Positions 14,721-23,680 of a stretch of 36,985 nucleotides of DNA are shown here, in pieces. The notes beneath the pieces were generated by a model that saw nothing but the letters and a program-made list of their open reading frames with translations, did no database searches and had not been told where the DNA came from. Location of the stretch: the IMG/VR virus record IMGVR_UViG_3300031576_000188, positions 1-36,985 of that record. One strand, written 5' to 3'. The position numbers and the translations under genes are program-made. Positions within the stretch are counted from its first letter, which is position 1. Each line of letters starts with the position of its first letter. The DNA comes from a virus.

Positions 14721-15821
14721 ATGTCTGACACGTCTACCATAGCGAGCGTCGAGGTCAGCAGCGACCGTGACACGTTTACGGTAGAGTCCAATAGCGGTGC
14801 CACGTCCGAAGCCATCAAAGAGAATCTCAGCAAGAAGGACGAACCCAAGAAACCCGAGAAGGGCTCTAGCGTGGATCCCTCGAAGGCTGCTTCCGAGCTC
14901 GGTAAGCTGGGCGGCAAGGCTGCTGCTGAGAAGCGTGCGGCCGAGGCCAAGGAAGTCAAGAAGCAGGAGAAGCAAGAAGCCAAGACCGGGGCCGAGAAAG
15001 AACCCGAAGGCGACGAGAAGCTGGAAGCTGGTGAGAAGCCGCTCGGGAAGCCGAAACACGATCCGCGGGCGAGGATGCTTGAGGCGACCCGCGACGCGGC
15101 GGAAGCCAAGCGCGCCCTAACTGCCGAACGAGCCGAGAAGGAGCGCGACCGGCAGGAGATGCAACGCCTACGGGCCGAGTTCGAGACCCTGAAGCGGGGC
15201 GAGACTCCGAAGGGGCAGGAAAAGCCGAAGTTTTTCGATCCATCGAAGCCGCGGGCGGAAGACTTCGACGACTACGAAGAGTATCTCGACGCCCGTGAGG
15301 AGTGGCAGGACCTAAAACGATCGGCCGCTGATCGCCAACGTCAGCAGTACGCCGGTCAAGAGCGTGTATTGGCTGAGGCCGTGAGCCGCTACGCGAAGAA
15401 GGTGACCGAGGCTGGGATCGGCGAGCGACTGTCCGCTGAGGTGCTCGAACTCAAGCCGGTGTTCGAGCTCGAGGCGTCTGAGCGTCCGACCGGCGCCAAC
15501 TTTCTAGCTTCAGCGATCCTTGCAAATCCCGACGCTGCTCCTGGGCTACTCGTGCATTTCTCCGAGAATCCCGAGGACCTGGGGCGCATCTCGGCCCTAA
15601 CAAGCGTTCATGCCGTGCTCCGTGAGGTGGGCCGCATCGAAGCCAAGCTGGAAGGTTCGGTGCCGCTGCTGGAGGAGCGCGAGCGCGAGGTATCGAAGGC
15701 CCCGCACCCGGTGAAGCCAATCCAAGGCGGGTCTCACGTCCCGGATGATGTGGAGTATACTCCGGGCATGAATTTTGATCGGTATGCGGCAGCGAGGATG
15801 AAGCAGATCCGGTCCAGATAG
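14721..15821 (+). CDS. Scaffolding protein
   Basis: A 366-aa, very charged Lys/Glu/Ala-rich protein with long helical stretches (about 25-190), located between portal and coat as P22 gp8 is. Scaffolding proteins guide procapsid assembly and then leave. The C-terminal part carries basic clusters and an ending RYAAARMKQIRSR, a basic helix of the kind that contacts coat protein in P22. ATG 14721 follows AGAGAGG. No protease motif is present. Confidence 0.75.
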   Translation: MSDTSTIASVEVSSDRDTFTVESNSGATSEAIKENLSKKDEPKKPEKGSSVDPSKAASELGKLGGKAAAEKRAAEAKEVKKQEKQEAKTGAEKEPEGDEKLEAGEKPLGKPKHDPRARMLEATRDAAEAKRALTAERAEKERDRQEMQRLRAEFETLKRGETPKGQEKPKFFDPSKPRAEDFDDYEEYLDAREEWQDLKRSAADRQRQQYAGQERVLAEAVSRYAKKVTEAGIGERLSAEVLELKPVFELEASERPTGANFLASAILANPDAAPGLLVHFSENPEDLGRISALTSVHAVLREVGRIEAKLEGSVPLLEEREREVSKAPHPVKPIQGGSHVPDDVEYTPGMNFDRYAAARMKQIRSR

Positions 15822-15878
15822 TTCGTAATTCAGTCGGCGGCGCCAAACCCGGCCGCTGTACTGCGTACCCAGGGTCGC

Positions 15879-15929
15879 GGCAGTCTGCCATCGCTGGCAA
15901 CAGGCTGCCCGTAACGCCAGCGCCGTTAC
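15879..15929 (+). other. Stem-loops in the coat-gene leader
   Basis: The 128 bases between scaffold and coat hold a nested hairpin: GGCAG (15879-15883) with CTGCC (15905-15909), and inside it TGCCA (15886-15890) with TGGCA (15895-15899). A second hairpin follows: GTAACG (15911-15916) with CGTTAC (15924-15929). No T-run follows. They may protect or tune the coat mRNA, or be a processing or weak termination site. Confidence 0.45.
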
Positions 15930-15949
15930 AACGACTCTAGGAGCACAGC

Positions 15950-17176
15950 ATGGCAAACACACTAATTACCCCAGAATGGGTTACGTTCGAAACGGCGCTG
16001 TACTTCGTGAACAGCCTGCGCGGCGTCGCGCAGTTCAATCGCGAGTACAACGACGAGTTCAAGGCGGACGGGGCCAAGGTCGGGGATACCGTAAAGATCC
16101 GACTACCCCAGCAGTTCGAAGCCTCGGATGGCGAGGCCCTGGTGATCCAGAATCTTCTGGACCGCACCGTGAACGTGATTCTCAACCGGCGTCGGCATGT
16201 CGGGTTCGGCTGGTCCAGCGCACAGGCGACCACCGACCTCGACGACATCCGGGCTCGTTACGTGATGCCAGCAGCGGAGACGCTGGCGAACGTGTACGAC
16301 CGGGTGAGCCTGGCCGATGTATACAAGAGCGTGTACAACGCGATCGGTACGCTAGGCACGACTCCGAGCGCCGCACTGACGTATCTCCAGGCGAGAGTCA
16401 AGATCCTTGACTTCGCCGGCCCCGACGAAGGGCTGGTAGGTGTCCTAGATCCTCTGGCCAACGCCACCATGGCCAACGCAACGGCGGCGCTGTTCCAGCC
16501 TCCGGCGAAGATCGCCGCCAACTGGAGCAAGGGACAGTTTGCAGACGAGCAGCTCGGCATCAGCAAGTGGTTCACTGACCAGAACATTCCGCGCTTCACG
16601 TCTGGCGCCTGTACTGCGGCTTCAACACCGCTCGTCAACGGAGCCGGTCAGACCGGCTCGAGCATCATCACGGACGGCTGGGGCGCTGCCTCGGCGCCGG
16701 TCCAGGGCGACATCGTGACGTTCGGTAGCGTCTACGCCGTCAACCCGCTGAGCAAGGAGAGCACTGGTCGGCTGCATCAGTTTGTGCTGACGGCTACTCC
16801 GACCCCCGGTACCAACATCACGCTCAGCATCTCGCCGTCGATCGTGACTTCTGGTGCGCTCCAGAACGTGACTGCAGGTCCGGCGGACAATGCGGTGGTG
16901 ACTTACTGGAGCATGGCTGCAGGCGGCACGCAGGCCGCTACGTGGAGCCCGCAGAACCTCGTGTTCCATCCCAAGGCGTTCGCTTCGGTCATGGCTGACC
17001 TAGTGATGCCGAACGGTGGCGCTCGCGGAACGCGGGTCAACTCGAAGCAGAGCAACATCGCCATGCGGTACGTAGAGCAGTTCCAGATCACTACGGATCA
17101 GAACCTCAACCGCCTGGATATCCTGTTCGGATCGGCACCGATTCAGGAACGTATGGCTTGCCGGGTGGTCGGGTAG
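15950..17176 (+). CDS. Major capsid protein, P22 coat-like
   Basis: A 408-aa coat protein. The start MANTLITPEWVTFETALYF and the order N-arm, HK97-fold core ('KVGDTVKIRLPQQF') and internal insertion domain ('TSGACTAASTPLVNGAG… NITLSISPS') match the P22 gp5 coat family. Length is close to P22 coat (about 430). Position after the scaffold and a strong TAGGAG ribosome site for high expression agree. As the most abundant surface protein it is the prime candidate target if the virion is glycosylated. Confidence 0.88.
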   Translation: MANTLITPEWVTFETALYFVNSLRGVAQFNREYNDEFKADGAKVGDTVKIRLPQQFEASDGEALVIQNLLDRTVNVILNRRRHVGFGWSSAQATTDLDDIRARYVMPAAETLANVYDRVSLADVYKSVYNAIGTLGTTPSAALTYLQARVKILDFAGPDEGLVGVLDPLANATMANATAALFQPPAKIAANWSKGQFADEQLGISKWFTDQNIPRFTSGACTAASTPLVNGAGQTGSSIITDGWGAASAPVQGDIVTFGSVYAVNPLSKESTGRLHQFVLTATPTPGTNITLSISPSIVTSGALQNVTAGPADNAVVTYWSMAAGGTQAATWSPQNLVFHPKAFASVMADLVMPNGGARGTRVNSKQSNIAMRYVEQFQITTDQNLNRLDILFGSAPIQERMACRVVG

Positions 17177-17186
17177 GAGGCCCATC

Positions 17187-18008
17187 ATGCCAGCCACAGC
17201 ATTCAACACCACCACGCTCTCCGAGGCGCTCATCAGCGAGACGAATAACTTCACGTTAGCCTCGACGACGAACATCACGGCGGGCGATCTGCTGGTTATC
17301 AGGAACGAAGTCGTCAAGGTCCAGGAGGTCCCCGTTGCCGGTCGCGTGAAGGTTATGCGCGGCGTCAGTGGCACGGAATCTCGGGCGCACGCGGCCGGAG
17401 AACGGCTGTTCATCATCGCTAACCCCGAGGATACCAAGCAGAACACCAAGGGCCAACTGGCCGTGGTCGGGGCGTCGGGTGTCTATCCCGACTACCTCTT
17501 CCCTGGTCAAGAGGCGACGGACGGTGCTGGGAACAAGTACGTCCTGTGCGAGTTCTCGGCGGTCGCTTTCAGCGGGACAACGGTGCTCATCTCGACGGAC
17601 GGTCTTTATGTGGCGGCCGTGCTGTCTTCGGGTGAGCAGGGCCCGGTCGGGATATTGGTCGAAGGCGTTTCCTCTGATCAGTACGCCTGGGTTCAGCGGT
17701 TCGGGTACAACACCTATGCTCAGGAATCTCAGGGTGACTCCGCGGTGAGTTCCTTGAGCCTGGCATGCGCGGCGTCCTCGAATAGCACGCCCGACGTCGG
17801 CCTTGCGGTCCTCGCGGCTTCGACGTTCACCTCGGCGGCGTTCACTCCTTCTCAGTTCCTCATCGAAGGGATGTTCGTCGTTGGTTCGGCGACGACGGCG
17901 ACGACGGCGGCGACTTCAGCTACTGGGGTCGCAGTGCCGGTTTTCCTGAACTACCCGTACGTCAAACGGGTGACGGTCCCGACGGTCGTCAACATCACGT
18001 CCGCCTAA
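17187..18008 (+). CDS. Structural protein after coat, possible head decoration protein
   Basis: A 273-aa Thr/Ser/Val/Gly-rich, beta-type protein. The N-terminal 75 residues (…ITAGDLLVIRNEVVKVQEVP … RGVSGTESRAHAAGERLF) resemble the small beta domain that recurs in phage tail and head accessory proteins. A low-complexity TATTAATSATG stretch lies near residue 240. It is ten bases downstream of the coat, where decoration proteins usually sit. Function inferred from position. Confidence 0.6.
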   Translation: MPATAFNTTTLSEALISETNNFTLASTTNITAGDLLVIRNEVVKVQEVPVAGRVKVMRGVSGTESRAHAAGERLFIIANPEDTKQNTKGQLAVVGASGVYPDYLFPGQEATDGAGNKYVLCEFSAVAFSGTTVLISTDGLYVAAVLSSGEQGPVGILVEGVSSDQYAWVQRFGYNTYAQESQGDSAVSSLSLACAASSNSTPDVGLAVLAASTFTSAAFTPSQFLIEGMFVVGSATTATTAATSATGVAVPVFLNYPYVKRVTVPTVVNITSA

Positions 18009-18812
18009 ATGGCTGTCAAGATGTATCAGCGGGTGGCGGTTGCGGCCAAGCCGCCATCCGCTGTCGTTCGCATCATACGCAAGGTCGCGATCTTCGGCTC
18101 TCACGGGACGTCGCTCGTGGATGCACCGTGGGATGATCCGAGTTGGGAGAAGTGGGGCCATGCGAGCGCTAAGTCTTACTACGCGAGAAACCTGGATCGC
18201 TACTTCGACCTGCATCCTCGAGCGACGTGGACGCGGAAGGGAAAGAACGGGCCGGCCTATCTCGAATGGCTGGCCAGGAACACGGTCCCGATCTACATGC
18301 AGAAGCGTCACCGGGACGTGCCGGCAAGCGTCGAGTTCCCCAGACGGCGTATCCTGGCCGAGTACGGGGAGCCGCGACCGTACTTCACGAACCAGGTGGC
18401 GTGGATGATCGCGCTAGCCTTGACCGAGGGCGTGTCCATGATCGGCTTGTGGGGGATCAACTACTCGGCAAGGTCCGAGTACGCGATGCAGCGCGGGTGT
18501 TGTGAGTACTGGCTAGGGCGGGCGGCTGCGTCCGGGGTCAGGATCGTGCTACCGGAGCAGTGCTCGTTGCTGGGGGAACCTGCGAAGCTCTATGGCTACG
18601 AGAGCCACGACGAGACGACTGGGAAGCTGGTCGAGGCGTACCGCGAGAAGCAGCGGCTGTTCCTGACCGGGGCCGTAGACGCTCCCGGGGCAGCCGTGCC
18701 GCCACCGGAGCTGCTGGCGAAGATCGCGGAAGAGGAAAAGAACCGGCCGGAATGGGCCAAGGATCCATTCGGCAGAACAGACGGTCAAGCGGTCGAAGGA
18801 GCCGAAGCATGA
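18009..18812 (+). CDS. Rossmann-like protein, candidate sialyltransferase (GT42/DUF115-like fold)
   Basis: A 267-aa protein that starts directly after the previous stop. An N-terminal strand-loop VAIFGSHGTSL (about 28-38) is followed by a WxxWG segment, DRYFDLHP, then FTNQVAWMIALALTEGVSMIGLWGINYSARSEYAMQ (split: FTNQVAWMIALA … IGLWGINYSARSEYAMQ) and a C-terminal strand GVRIVLPEQCSLL. The order 'G-x-G-x-S loop, T-[NS]-x-V-A-x-M-x-A-L-A-L, I-x-L-x-G-[IV]-[ND]-[YF]' resembles CstII-type sialyltransferases and MAF/DUF115 proteins. Relatives are common in phages as uncharacterised proteins. With NeuABC upstream, it may transfer the sugar. This is inference from motif order, not a proven homology. 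Confidence 0.45.
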   Translation: MAVKMYQRVAVAAKPPSAVVRIIRKVAIFGSHGTSLVDAPWDDPSWEKWGHASAKSYYARNLDRYFDLHPRATWTRKGKNGPAYLEWLARNTVPIYMQKRHRDVPASVEFPRRRILAEYGEPRPYFTNQVAWMIALALTEGVSMIGLWGINYSARSEYAMQRGCCEYWLGRAAASGVRIVLPEQCSLLGEPAKLYGYESHDETTGKLVEAYREKQRLFLTGAVDAPGAAVPPPELLAKIAEEEKNRPEWAKDPFGRTDGQAVEGAEA

Positions 18813-19396
18813 GCGACGAGACGACGTACAAGCCCAGCAACCAGGAGCGGGATTCGCTCTACAACAGGGAGCCTGGGATTGTGGTGATCCCCGGCAGCAA
18901 CTACGCGAATGAGATGCAGAGATTCGAACAGTTTTCGTCGAAGTACGGGAACGAGCCGGGGAATCCCTATGTCTACCGTCCCTTTCCGAAGATGGTCTAC
19001 AAGGCTGAGGAGTGGCGGGGGAAGGTGGCGTGTATGGCGGCGCCGCCGGATTCGGCCGAGTTCTCGAATCCGGCGGAGTTCCAGCGCACCGAGGAGCTGG
19101 CGCGCAAGTACACCGAGCGCTGCTGCCGGATCGTTCAGGACGAAGCTGAATACCTCCGGGCCAAGGCGGATGGCTGGCGGGACGATCCGATGGCGGCTGT
19201 AGAGGCCGGGCTCGAGCGCCGTCGGTCGCTAGCGAATGCCGCGGCTCAGCGTAACTACGACGACCGCAACATGGGCGAGCTAGCCAGGCGTGAGGCCGCG
19301 GCAACGATCGCAGCGGCGGGTGGAGAGCATCAGCCGGAGATCCACGCACAGGCGGTTCGCCGTCGTGGACGGCCGCGCAAGAATCCGCCTGTGTAG
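18809..19396 (+). CDS. Helical hypothetical protein, 195 aa
   Basis: ATG 18809 overlaps the previous stop (ATGA); the longer frame from 18560 is rejected because it would lie inside the neighbour. The middle is a charged helix-rich region (…RTEELARKYTERCCRIVQDEAEYL…) and the end is basic, RRRGRPRKN, resembling an AT-hook (GRP core). It might bind DNA in the head. No family recognised. Confidence 0.6.
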   Translation: MSDETTYKPSNQERDSLYNREPGIVVIPGSNYANEMQRFEQFSSKYGNEPGNPYVYRPFPKMVYKAEEWRGKVACMAAPPDSAEFSNPAEFQRTEELARKYTERCCRIVQDEAEYLRAKADGWRDDPMAAVEAGLERRRSLANAAAQRNYDDRNMGELARREAAATIAAAGGEHQPEIHAQAVRRRGRPRKNPPV

Positions 19397-19406
19397 GAGG
19401 TAACGC

Positions 19407-20129
19407 GTGCCGACTGCTGCGGACCTGATCCGGGCGTCGCTACGCGAGATCGGTGTACTCGCTGCCGGCGAGGCAGGGTCTGGGGACGACCTCACGGACG
19501 GGCTGGATACGTTCAACCGGATGCTAGATCAGTGGGCCGCCGAACGGCTCATGATCTACACCACGACGCGTACCACCTGGACTATCGTGGCGAACGACGG
19601 TCAGTACACGGTGGGAACCGGGGCCGATGTGAGTGTGGTTCGGCCTGCGTTCGTGAGCCAAGTCAACTTCATCGACACGAGCACGAATCCAGACACGGAG
19701 TACACGCTGCAGCGGCACACGGAGGACTCCTGGGCGGCGGTGCGGCTCAAGGCGCAGACGAGTAAGTTCCCGACGTCGTACTACTACAACCCGACGTTTG
19801 CGAACGGGACACTCGATCTATGGCCGGTGCCGACCGCGTCGGGGCTGACCGGGGCGCTCTATGCTCCGCAGCAGATAGCGCAACTCGCTGCACTCACGAC
19901 GAGTGTCAGCCTGCCGCCGGGGTACGGCGAAGCAATCGTCAAGAACCTGGCGCTGAAGATGCTGCCGTCATATGAGCGGCAGCCGAACCCCATCCTCGTG
20001 GAACAGGCCAAGCTGGCGATCGGGATCGTGAAGCGCGTCAACAAGCGGCTGTCAGATGCGAGCCTGGATGCGGCGGCGCTCATAGGCAATAGTCAGGGTC
20101 GGAACAGCTACTCGATCTACGAATCCTGA
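19407..20129 (+). CDS. Head-completion protein, P22 gp4 (tail accessory factor)-like
   Basis: A 240-aa protein starting at GTG 19407 after TAGGAGG. P22 gp4 binds under the portal and extends the neck after packaging. The N-terminal signature (LIRASLREIGVLAAGEAGSG… GLDTFNRMLDQWAAERL) is the usual mark of this family. It is followed by beta-rich sequence with TTTRTTWTI and WPVPTA. It is directly followed by a gp10-like gene, as in P22. Length exceeds P22 gp4 (about 166 aa), as often in relatives. Confidence 0.8.
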   Translation: MPTAADLIRASLREIGVLAAGEAGSGDDLTDGLDTFNRMLDQWAAERLMIYTTTRTTWTIVANDGQYTVGTGADVSVVRPAFVSQVNFIDTSTNPDTEYTLQRHTEDSWAAVRLKAQTSKFPTSYYYNPTFANGTLDLWPVPTASGLTGALYAPQQIAQLAALTTSVSLPPGYGEAIVKNLALKMLPSYERQPNPILVEQAKLAIGIVKRVNKRLSDASLDAAALIGNSQGRNSYSIYES

Positions 20130-20130
20130 G

Positions 20131-21591
20131 ATGAGAGTTCCTGGCTTCATCTACGGCAGCTACCAATCGCAGGCATTCACGGCCGATCAGGAGCGGACAG
20201 TCAACATGTACTTCGAGAACATCGAATCGCCCGGCCCTTCGAAGCGTGCCGCGCTCTATCCGACGCCGGGCGTGGAGACGCTCAGCACTGCGGCTGTGAC
20301 GCCAGGGCGAGCGCACTTCTACGAGGACAACCGGGAGTTTGCTGTTATCGGGATTACGTTCTACGAAATCGACAGTTTCGGGGCGCTCACGAGCCGTGGA
20401 ACAGTGGCGCTTGATTCGAACCCAGCGACCATCTCGAGCAACGGCGACGGCGGCGGACAGTTGTTCATTACGAGTGGCGGAAACGGGTACATCTTCATGC
20501 TTTCGACCAACACGCTGACCCAGATTGCGGCCCTGAATGGCAAGGCCACGATGGGAGATCACCTGGACGGCTACTTTTTGGCTTTGGATGCGACCACGAG
20601 CACATTCTACATTTCGAATCTACTCAACGGACTCACATGGGTGACCGGGATCAACTTTGCTCAGCGCAGCATCGCATCGGATCCATGGAAGGCGCTCATG
20701 GTGGTTGGCCGTTACATCTGGCTTCTGGGTGAGGTGACGAGTGAGGTTTGGTACAACGTTGGGACGACGTTCCCGTTTGCGCCGTATCCGTCCGGGCTCG
20801 TACAGTTCGGGATCGCGGCGCAGTTCTCTGCCGCGATTGCCGATGCTCAGATCATGTGGCTCGGGAATACCCGCTTCGGTGGTGGGTATGTGCTCAAGGC
20901 GGCTGGCTTTCAGCCGGAGATCGTTTCGAACTTCGCGACACAGAAGGCGTTCGACGAGTACGACAAGGTGAGCGACGCTCAGGCGTTCGCGTACAGCGAC
21001 CTCGGACATACGCATTACATCCTCAGTTTCCCAACCGAGGACACGACGTGGAGCTACGATCTACAGACTAGGCTTTGGACGGAGCGTGGGACTTGGTCGG
21101 CGCCGGCGAACAAGTACCTCGCGTGGCGTCCGCGCTGGCATGTCCGGGCGTTCAACGAGCACCGGCTGCTCGATGCTTCCGGTAATGCGGTCTATCGAAT
21201 GCGCTCGGACCTGCTGACCGACGTGGACGGATTGGTGATCAGGCGTTTGCGTCGAGCCCCGGCGATGGAGACGGAGAACGAGGAAATCTACTACACCGCG
21301 TTCGAGCTCGACCTGGATCCGGGTCAGGGGACCGTCACGGGGCAGGGATCGAACCCGCAGGTCATGATGCGGATGAGCGACGACGGCGGAAAGACGTGGG
21401 GAATAGAGCGCTGGCGTTCGGCAGGGAAGATCGGTGAATACCAGACGCGAGTCCGCTGGGATCGGCTTGGACGGGCACGGCGCCGCGTGTTCGAAGTGGT
21501 AATGACTGATCCGGCGCCGTGGCGGTTGACCGGCGCCTACGTCGAGCTCGCGCAGCGGCCGGTCACGCTGCGCGGTGGTGGTGGACAGTAG
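20131..21591 (+). CDS. Packaged-DNA stabilisation protein, P22 gp10-like tail hub
   Basis: A 486-aa beta-propeller-like protein. The start MRVPGFIYGSYQSQAFTADQ … ERTVNMYFENIE is characteristic of gp10-type proteins, which form a hexamer that plugs the neck and connects to the tail needle and spikes. Repeated aromatic-Gly strands continue to the C-terminus. It begins one base after the gp4-like stop and ends directly at the next ATG. Confidence 0.82.
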   Translation: MRVPGFIYGSYQSQAFTADQERTVNMYFENIESPGPSKRAALYPTPGVETLSTAAVTPGRAHFYEDNREFAVIGITFYEIDSFGALTSRGTVALDSNPATISSNGDGGGQLFITSGGNGYIFMLSTNTLTQIAALNGKATMGDHLDGYFLALDATTSTFYISNLLNGLTWVTGINFAQRSIASDPWKALMVVGRYIWLLGEVTSEVWYNVGTTFPFAPYPSGLVQFGIAAQFSAAIADAQIMWLGNTRFGGGYVLKAAGFQPEIVSNFATQKAFDEYDKVSDAQAFAYSDLGHTHYILSFPTEDTTWSYDLQTRLWTERGTWSAPANKYLAWRPRWHVRAFNEHRLLDASGNAVYRMRSDLLTDVDGLVIRRLRRAPAMETENEEIYYTAFELDLDPGQGTVTGQGSNPQVMMRMSDDGGKTWGIERWRSAGKIGEYQTRVRWDRLGRARRRVFEVVMTDPAPWRLTGAYVELAQRPVTLRGGGGQ

Positions 21592-22101
21592 ATGGCCTTT
21601 TTTCCGCCCCCGGTGCGTGACCCGATCGCTCGCCAAGCGCGGTCTGAGTTTAAGGGCAGGGCCGATCCACTGGCTGGCCTCGTGGGCGACGTATGGGTGG
21701 AGTGGTTCACGCAGTTGACGGACGACGTTGACGAGACGACGCTGCGGCTCAACAGCGTGCATCTGACCAGCCAAGCCGCGAGCATCGGCGCTACGGATCT
21801 GAGCGGTGGGACCATCTCTGGTGGACTCTACAAGCTCACGTATTACGCCAGGATCACGCGGGCGGCCTCGACTTCGAGCAGCCTGACAGTGACGTTCAGC
21901 TTTACGGACGGGAGCGTGTCTCCGACCTACAGTGGTGCCGCGATCACGGGGAACACTACGACGACGTTCCAGAGCGGAACCATCATGATCCGATCGGATG
22001 CAAACAGTCCGATCACCTACTCGACTACCTACGCATCGGTAGGAGCCACGTCGATGCAGTACAGACTAGACGTGACGCTCGAGGTGGTGCCGGCGGCATG
22101 A
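21592..22101 (+). CDS. Hypothetical virion protein, 169 aa
   Basis: It starts at ATG 21592 directly after the gp10-like stop. The N-terminus (MAFFPPPVRDPIARQARSEF) leads to a helix and a Ser/Thr-rich beta region (…RITRAASTSSSLTVTFSF…). Similar small proteins follow gp10 homologues in other podoviruses, as far as I recall, and may belong to the tail. It overlaps the next start by four bases. Confidence 0.55.
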   Translation: MAFFPPPVRDPIARQARSEFKGRADPLAGLVGDVWVEWFTQLTDDVDETTLRLNSVHLTSQAASIGATDLSGGTISGGLYKLTYYARITRAASTSSSLTVTFSFTDGSVSPTYSGAAITGNTTTTFQSGTIMIRSDANSPITYSTTYASVGATSMQYRLDVTLEVVPAA

Positions 22102-22460
22102 AGACTCGCATGCTGACACCCGAGGAGTGGTCTAAGCTGGATGCTACATGCATGCCACAAGTGGCGCCGCTGCTACCTCCGGGCGATGTCCAAGTGGTCG
22201 GCGTCGAGATAGACGGACAGCTCGCTGGTTGCGTGACGCTCTACCGGGCGACGCATTGGGAGGGGACGTGGATCTCTCCCAAGCATCGCAACGCCGGCGT
22301 GACGCGAGCGCTCTTGCGTGGGGCCCGGGAAGCGGCGCAAAATCTAGGCAGCGCATGGGCTTTCGTGGATACAACAGACCGCGAGGCGGCTATGTTGGCT
22401 GAGCGCCTCGGGGCTGTGTTGACCAAGGTCGATACGTACCTCTTGCCATTGGGAGATTGA
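22098..22460 (+). CDS. GNAT-like acetyltransferase
   Basis: A 120-aa protein. The central strand-helix GTWISPKHRNAGVTRALLRGAR corresponds to GNAT motif A: a strand, then R/N-x-G-V/I binding acetyl-CoA pyrophosphate, then a helix. It is followed by AWAFVDTTDREAAMLAERLGAV, the usual motif B region. Such proteins sit at this place in many P22-like phages; the substrate is unknown. Given the Neu cassette, acetylation of a nonulosonic sugar (as PseH does) is a thinkable but weak alternative. Confidence 0.65.
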   Translation: MKTRMLTPEEWSKLDATCMPQVAPLLPPGDVQVVGVEIDGQLAGCVTLYRATHWEGTWISPKHRNAGVTRALLRGAREAAQNLGSAWAFVDTTDREAAMLAERLGAVLTKVDTYLLPLGD

Positions 22461-22461
22461 C

Positions 22462-23031
22462 ATGGGACTTGCGGCACCGATCGCCGGCGTTGTTTCTGGC
22501 GGACTTTCCCTCTTGGGTCAGCGCGGAGCCAACAAGGCCCAGGAGCGGGCGAACCGGGACGCAATCGCCGAAGAGCGTCGCCGAGAGATGGCCGGTGAAG
22601 CACGACGCAAGGAAGCGCTGGACATCTACCGAAACAATTGGCAAGCATGGTTCCAGCGCCACGGCAGGAAGGGCATCGACCGCTACGGCATGCCATCCGG
22701 CATTGACGTGACGAGGCTCCGGGCCCCTGAGAGTTCTGACGCAGTCGGTGTTGCTGGTCCGGGCCTGGGCCTGGGTCCGGGTCCGGGCGCGGGAGGTCCG
22801 CGCATAGCCAGAATGATGCAAGCAGCGGCGGCTCGAAGGGGAGAGAGCTCTCAACAGATGGATCAGACTCTTGGTGGAATGCTCCAGGCTGCCGGACAGG
22901 GTGTTGGAGCTTACTTCAAGGAGCGTAATCGGCCGAGCGGTCTTGAGGGCATGGAAGTCTCGCGAGTGCCGCGTCCAGCTCCGGCAGGTTTGGCGGTGAC
23001 GGGCCTGAAACGTCGGTCCTGGGGAGGATAG
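22462..23031 (+). CDS. Probable ejection (internal virion) protein, 189 aa
   Basis: The start MGLAAPIAGVVSGGLSLLGQ, followed by a long charged helix (NKAQERANRDAIAEERRREM…), is typical of the first ejection protein gene in podoviruses. A Gly-Pro-rich hinge (near residues 95-110, G4-type repeat in DNA) joins this helix to a second helical part. It is the first of four genes where P22 encodes gp7, gp20 and gp16, which are expelled before DNA to form a conduit across the envelope. Confidence 0.6.
   Translation: MGLAAPIAGVVSGGLSLLGQRGANKAQERANRDAIAEERRREMAGEARRKEALDIYRNNWQAWFQRHGRKGIDRYGMPSGIDVTRLRAPESSDAVGVAGPGLGLGPGPGAGGPRIARMMQAAAARRGESSQQMDQTLGGMLQAAGQGVGAYFKERNRPSGLEGMEVSRVPRPAPAGLAVTGLKRRSWGG
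22761..22793 (+). repeat. (GGGNNN)6 G-quadruplex motif inside the ejection-protein gene
   Basis: Six GGG tracts at exact six-base spacing (22761, 22767, 22773, 22779, 22785, 22791) on the coding strand, with three-base loops. They encode alternating Gly and Leu/Pro/Ala residues. Confidence 0.85.
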
Positions 23032-23035
23032 GGCG

Positions 23036-23671
23036 ATGCGGTACATGGACGAGGATGCCTATAACACCGAGCTCCGCAACTACACCGAGGTCCCGCCCCC
23101 GGGGGGTGACCTTGCAGCCGGAGTAGCTCCGGTTGAAGCCCCCACTGGGCCATCTTGGTACGACCAAATACTCGGACAGGAAGAGGAAGGCGGTGGTGGC
23201 GGGGGAGGTGGCGGTCCAGCGCTCGACCCCTCGGCGCTGTTCCAGCTCCGTGGCGTGCCTGGCTTCAAGGCCCCGCGCTTCAAGGCGCCGACTGCTGAGG
23301 AGCTCCTGGCCGATCCAGGCTTTCAGTTCCGTCTCGGTGCCGGTCGTGAGGCGCTCGAGAGGAGCGCTGCAGCTCGAGGGGTGCTTCGAACGGGCGGCAC
23401 GTTTAGGGATCTACTAGAGTATGGCCAGAAGTTCGGCAGTCAGGAGTATGAGAACGCCCATAACCGAGCGCTCGGGGTGTATGACCGGGACTTCCAGGCA
23501 GCCAAGTCCGAGTACGATCCGCTGTTCTCGCAGTGGCAGGCGCAGTCCGGCGCGGACTTGACCAAGGGCCAGCTCGAGTACAGGCGCATGTTCGGTGGCG
23601 GCGGCGGTGGCGGCGGCGAGTACATTCCGCCGCCGCCGGGGATGTACACGGGCGACGAGAGCGGCTACTAG
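23036..23671 (+). CDS. Probable ejection or internal virion protein with poly-Gly linkers
   Basis: A 211-aa protein. A nine-Gly tract (about residues 53-61) and an eight-Gly tract (about 190-197) flank a helical core. The core (FKAPTAEELLADPGFQFRLG… ALERSAAARGVLRTGGTFRDLL … YGQKFGSQEYENAHNRAL) is a pattern widely seen in podovirus internal or DNA-transfer proteins. It lies between other ejection candidates. Confidence 0.6.
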   Translation: MRYMDEDAYNTELRNYTEVPPPGGDLAAGVAPVEAPTGPSWYDQILGQEEEGGGGGGGGGPALDPSALFQLRGVPGFKAPRFKAPTAEELLADPGFQFRLGAGREALERSAAARGVLRTGGTFRDLLEYGQKFGSQEYENAHNRALGVYDRDFQAAKSEYDPLFSQWQAQSGADLTKGQLEYRRMFGGGGGGGGEYIPPPPGMYTGDESGY

Positions 23672-23680
23672 GAGCGCGTA

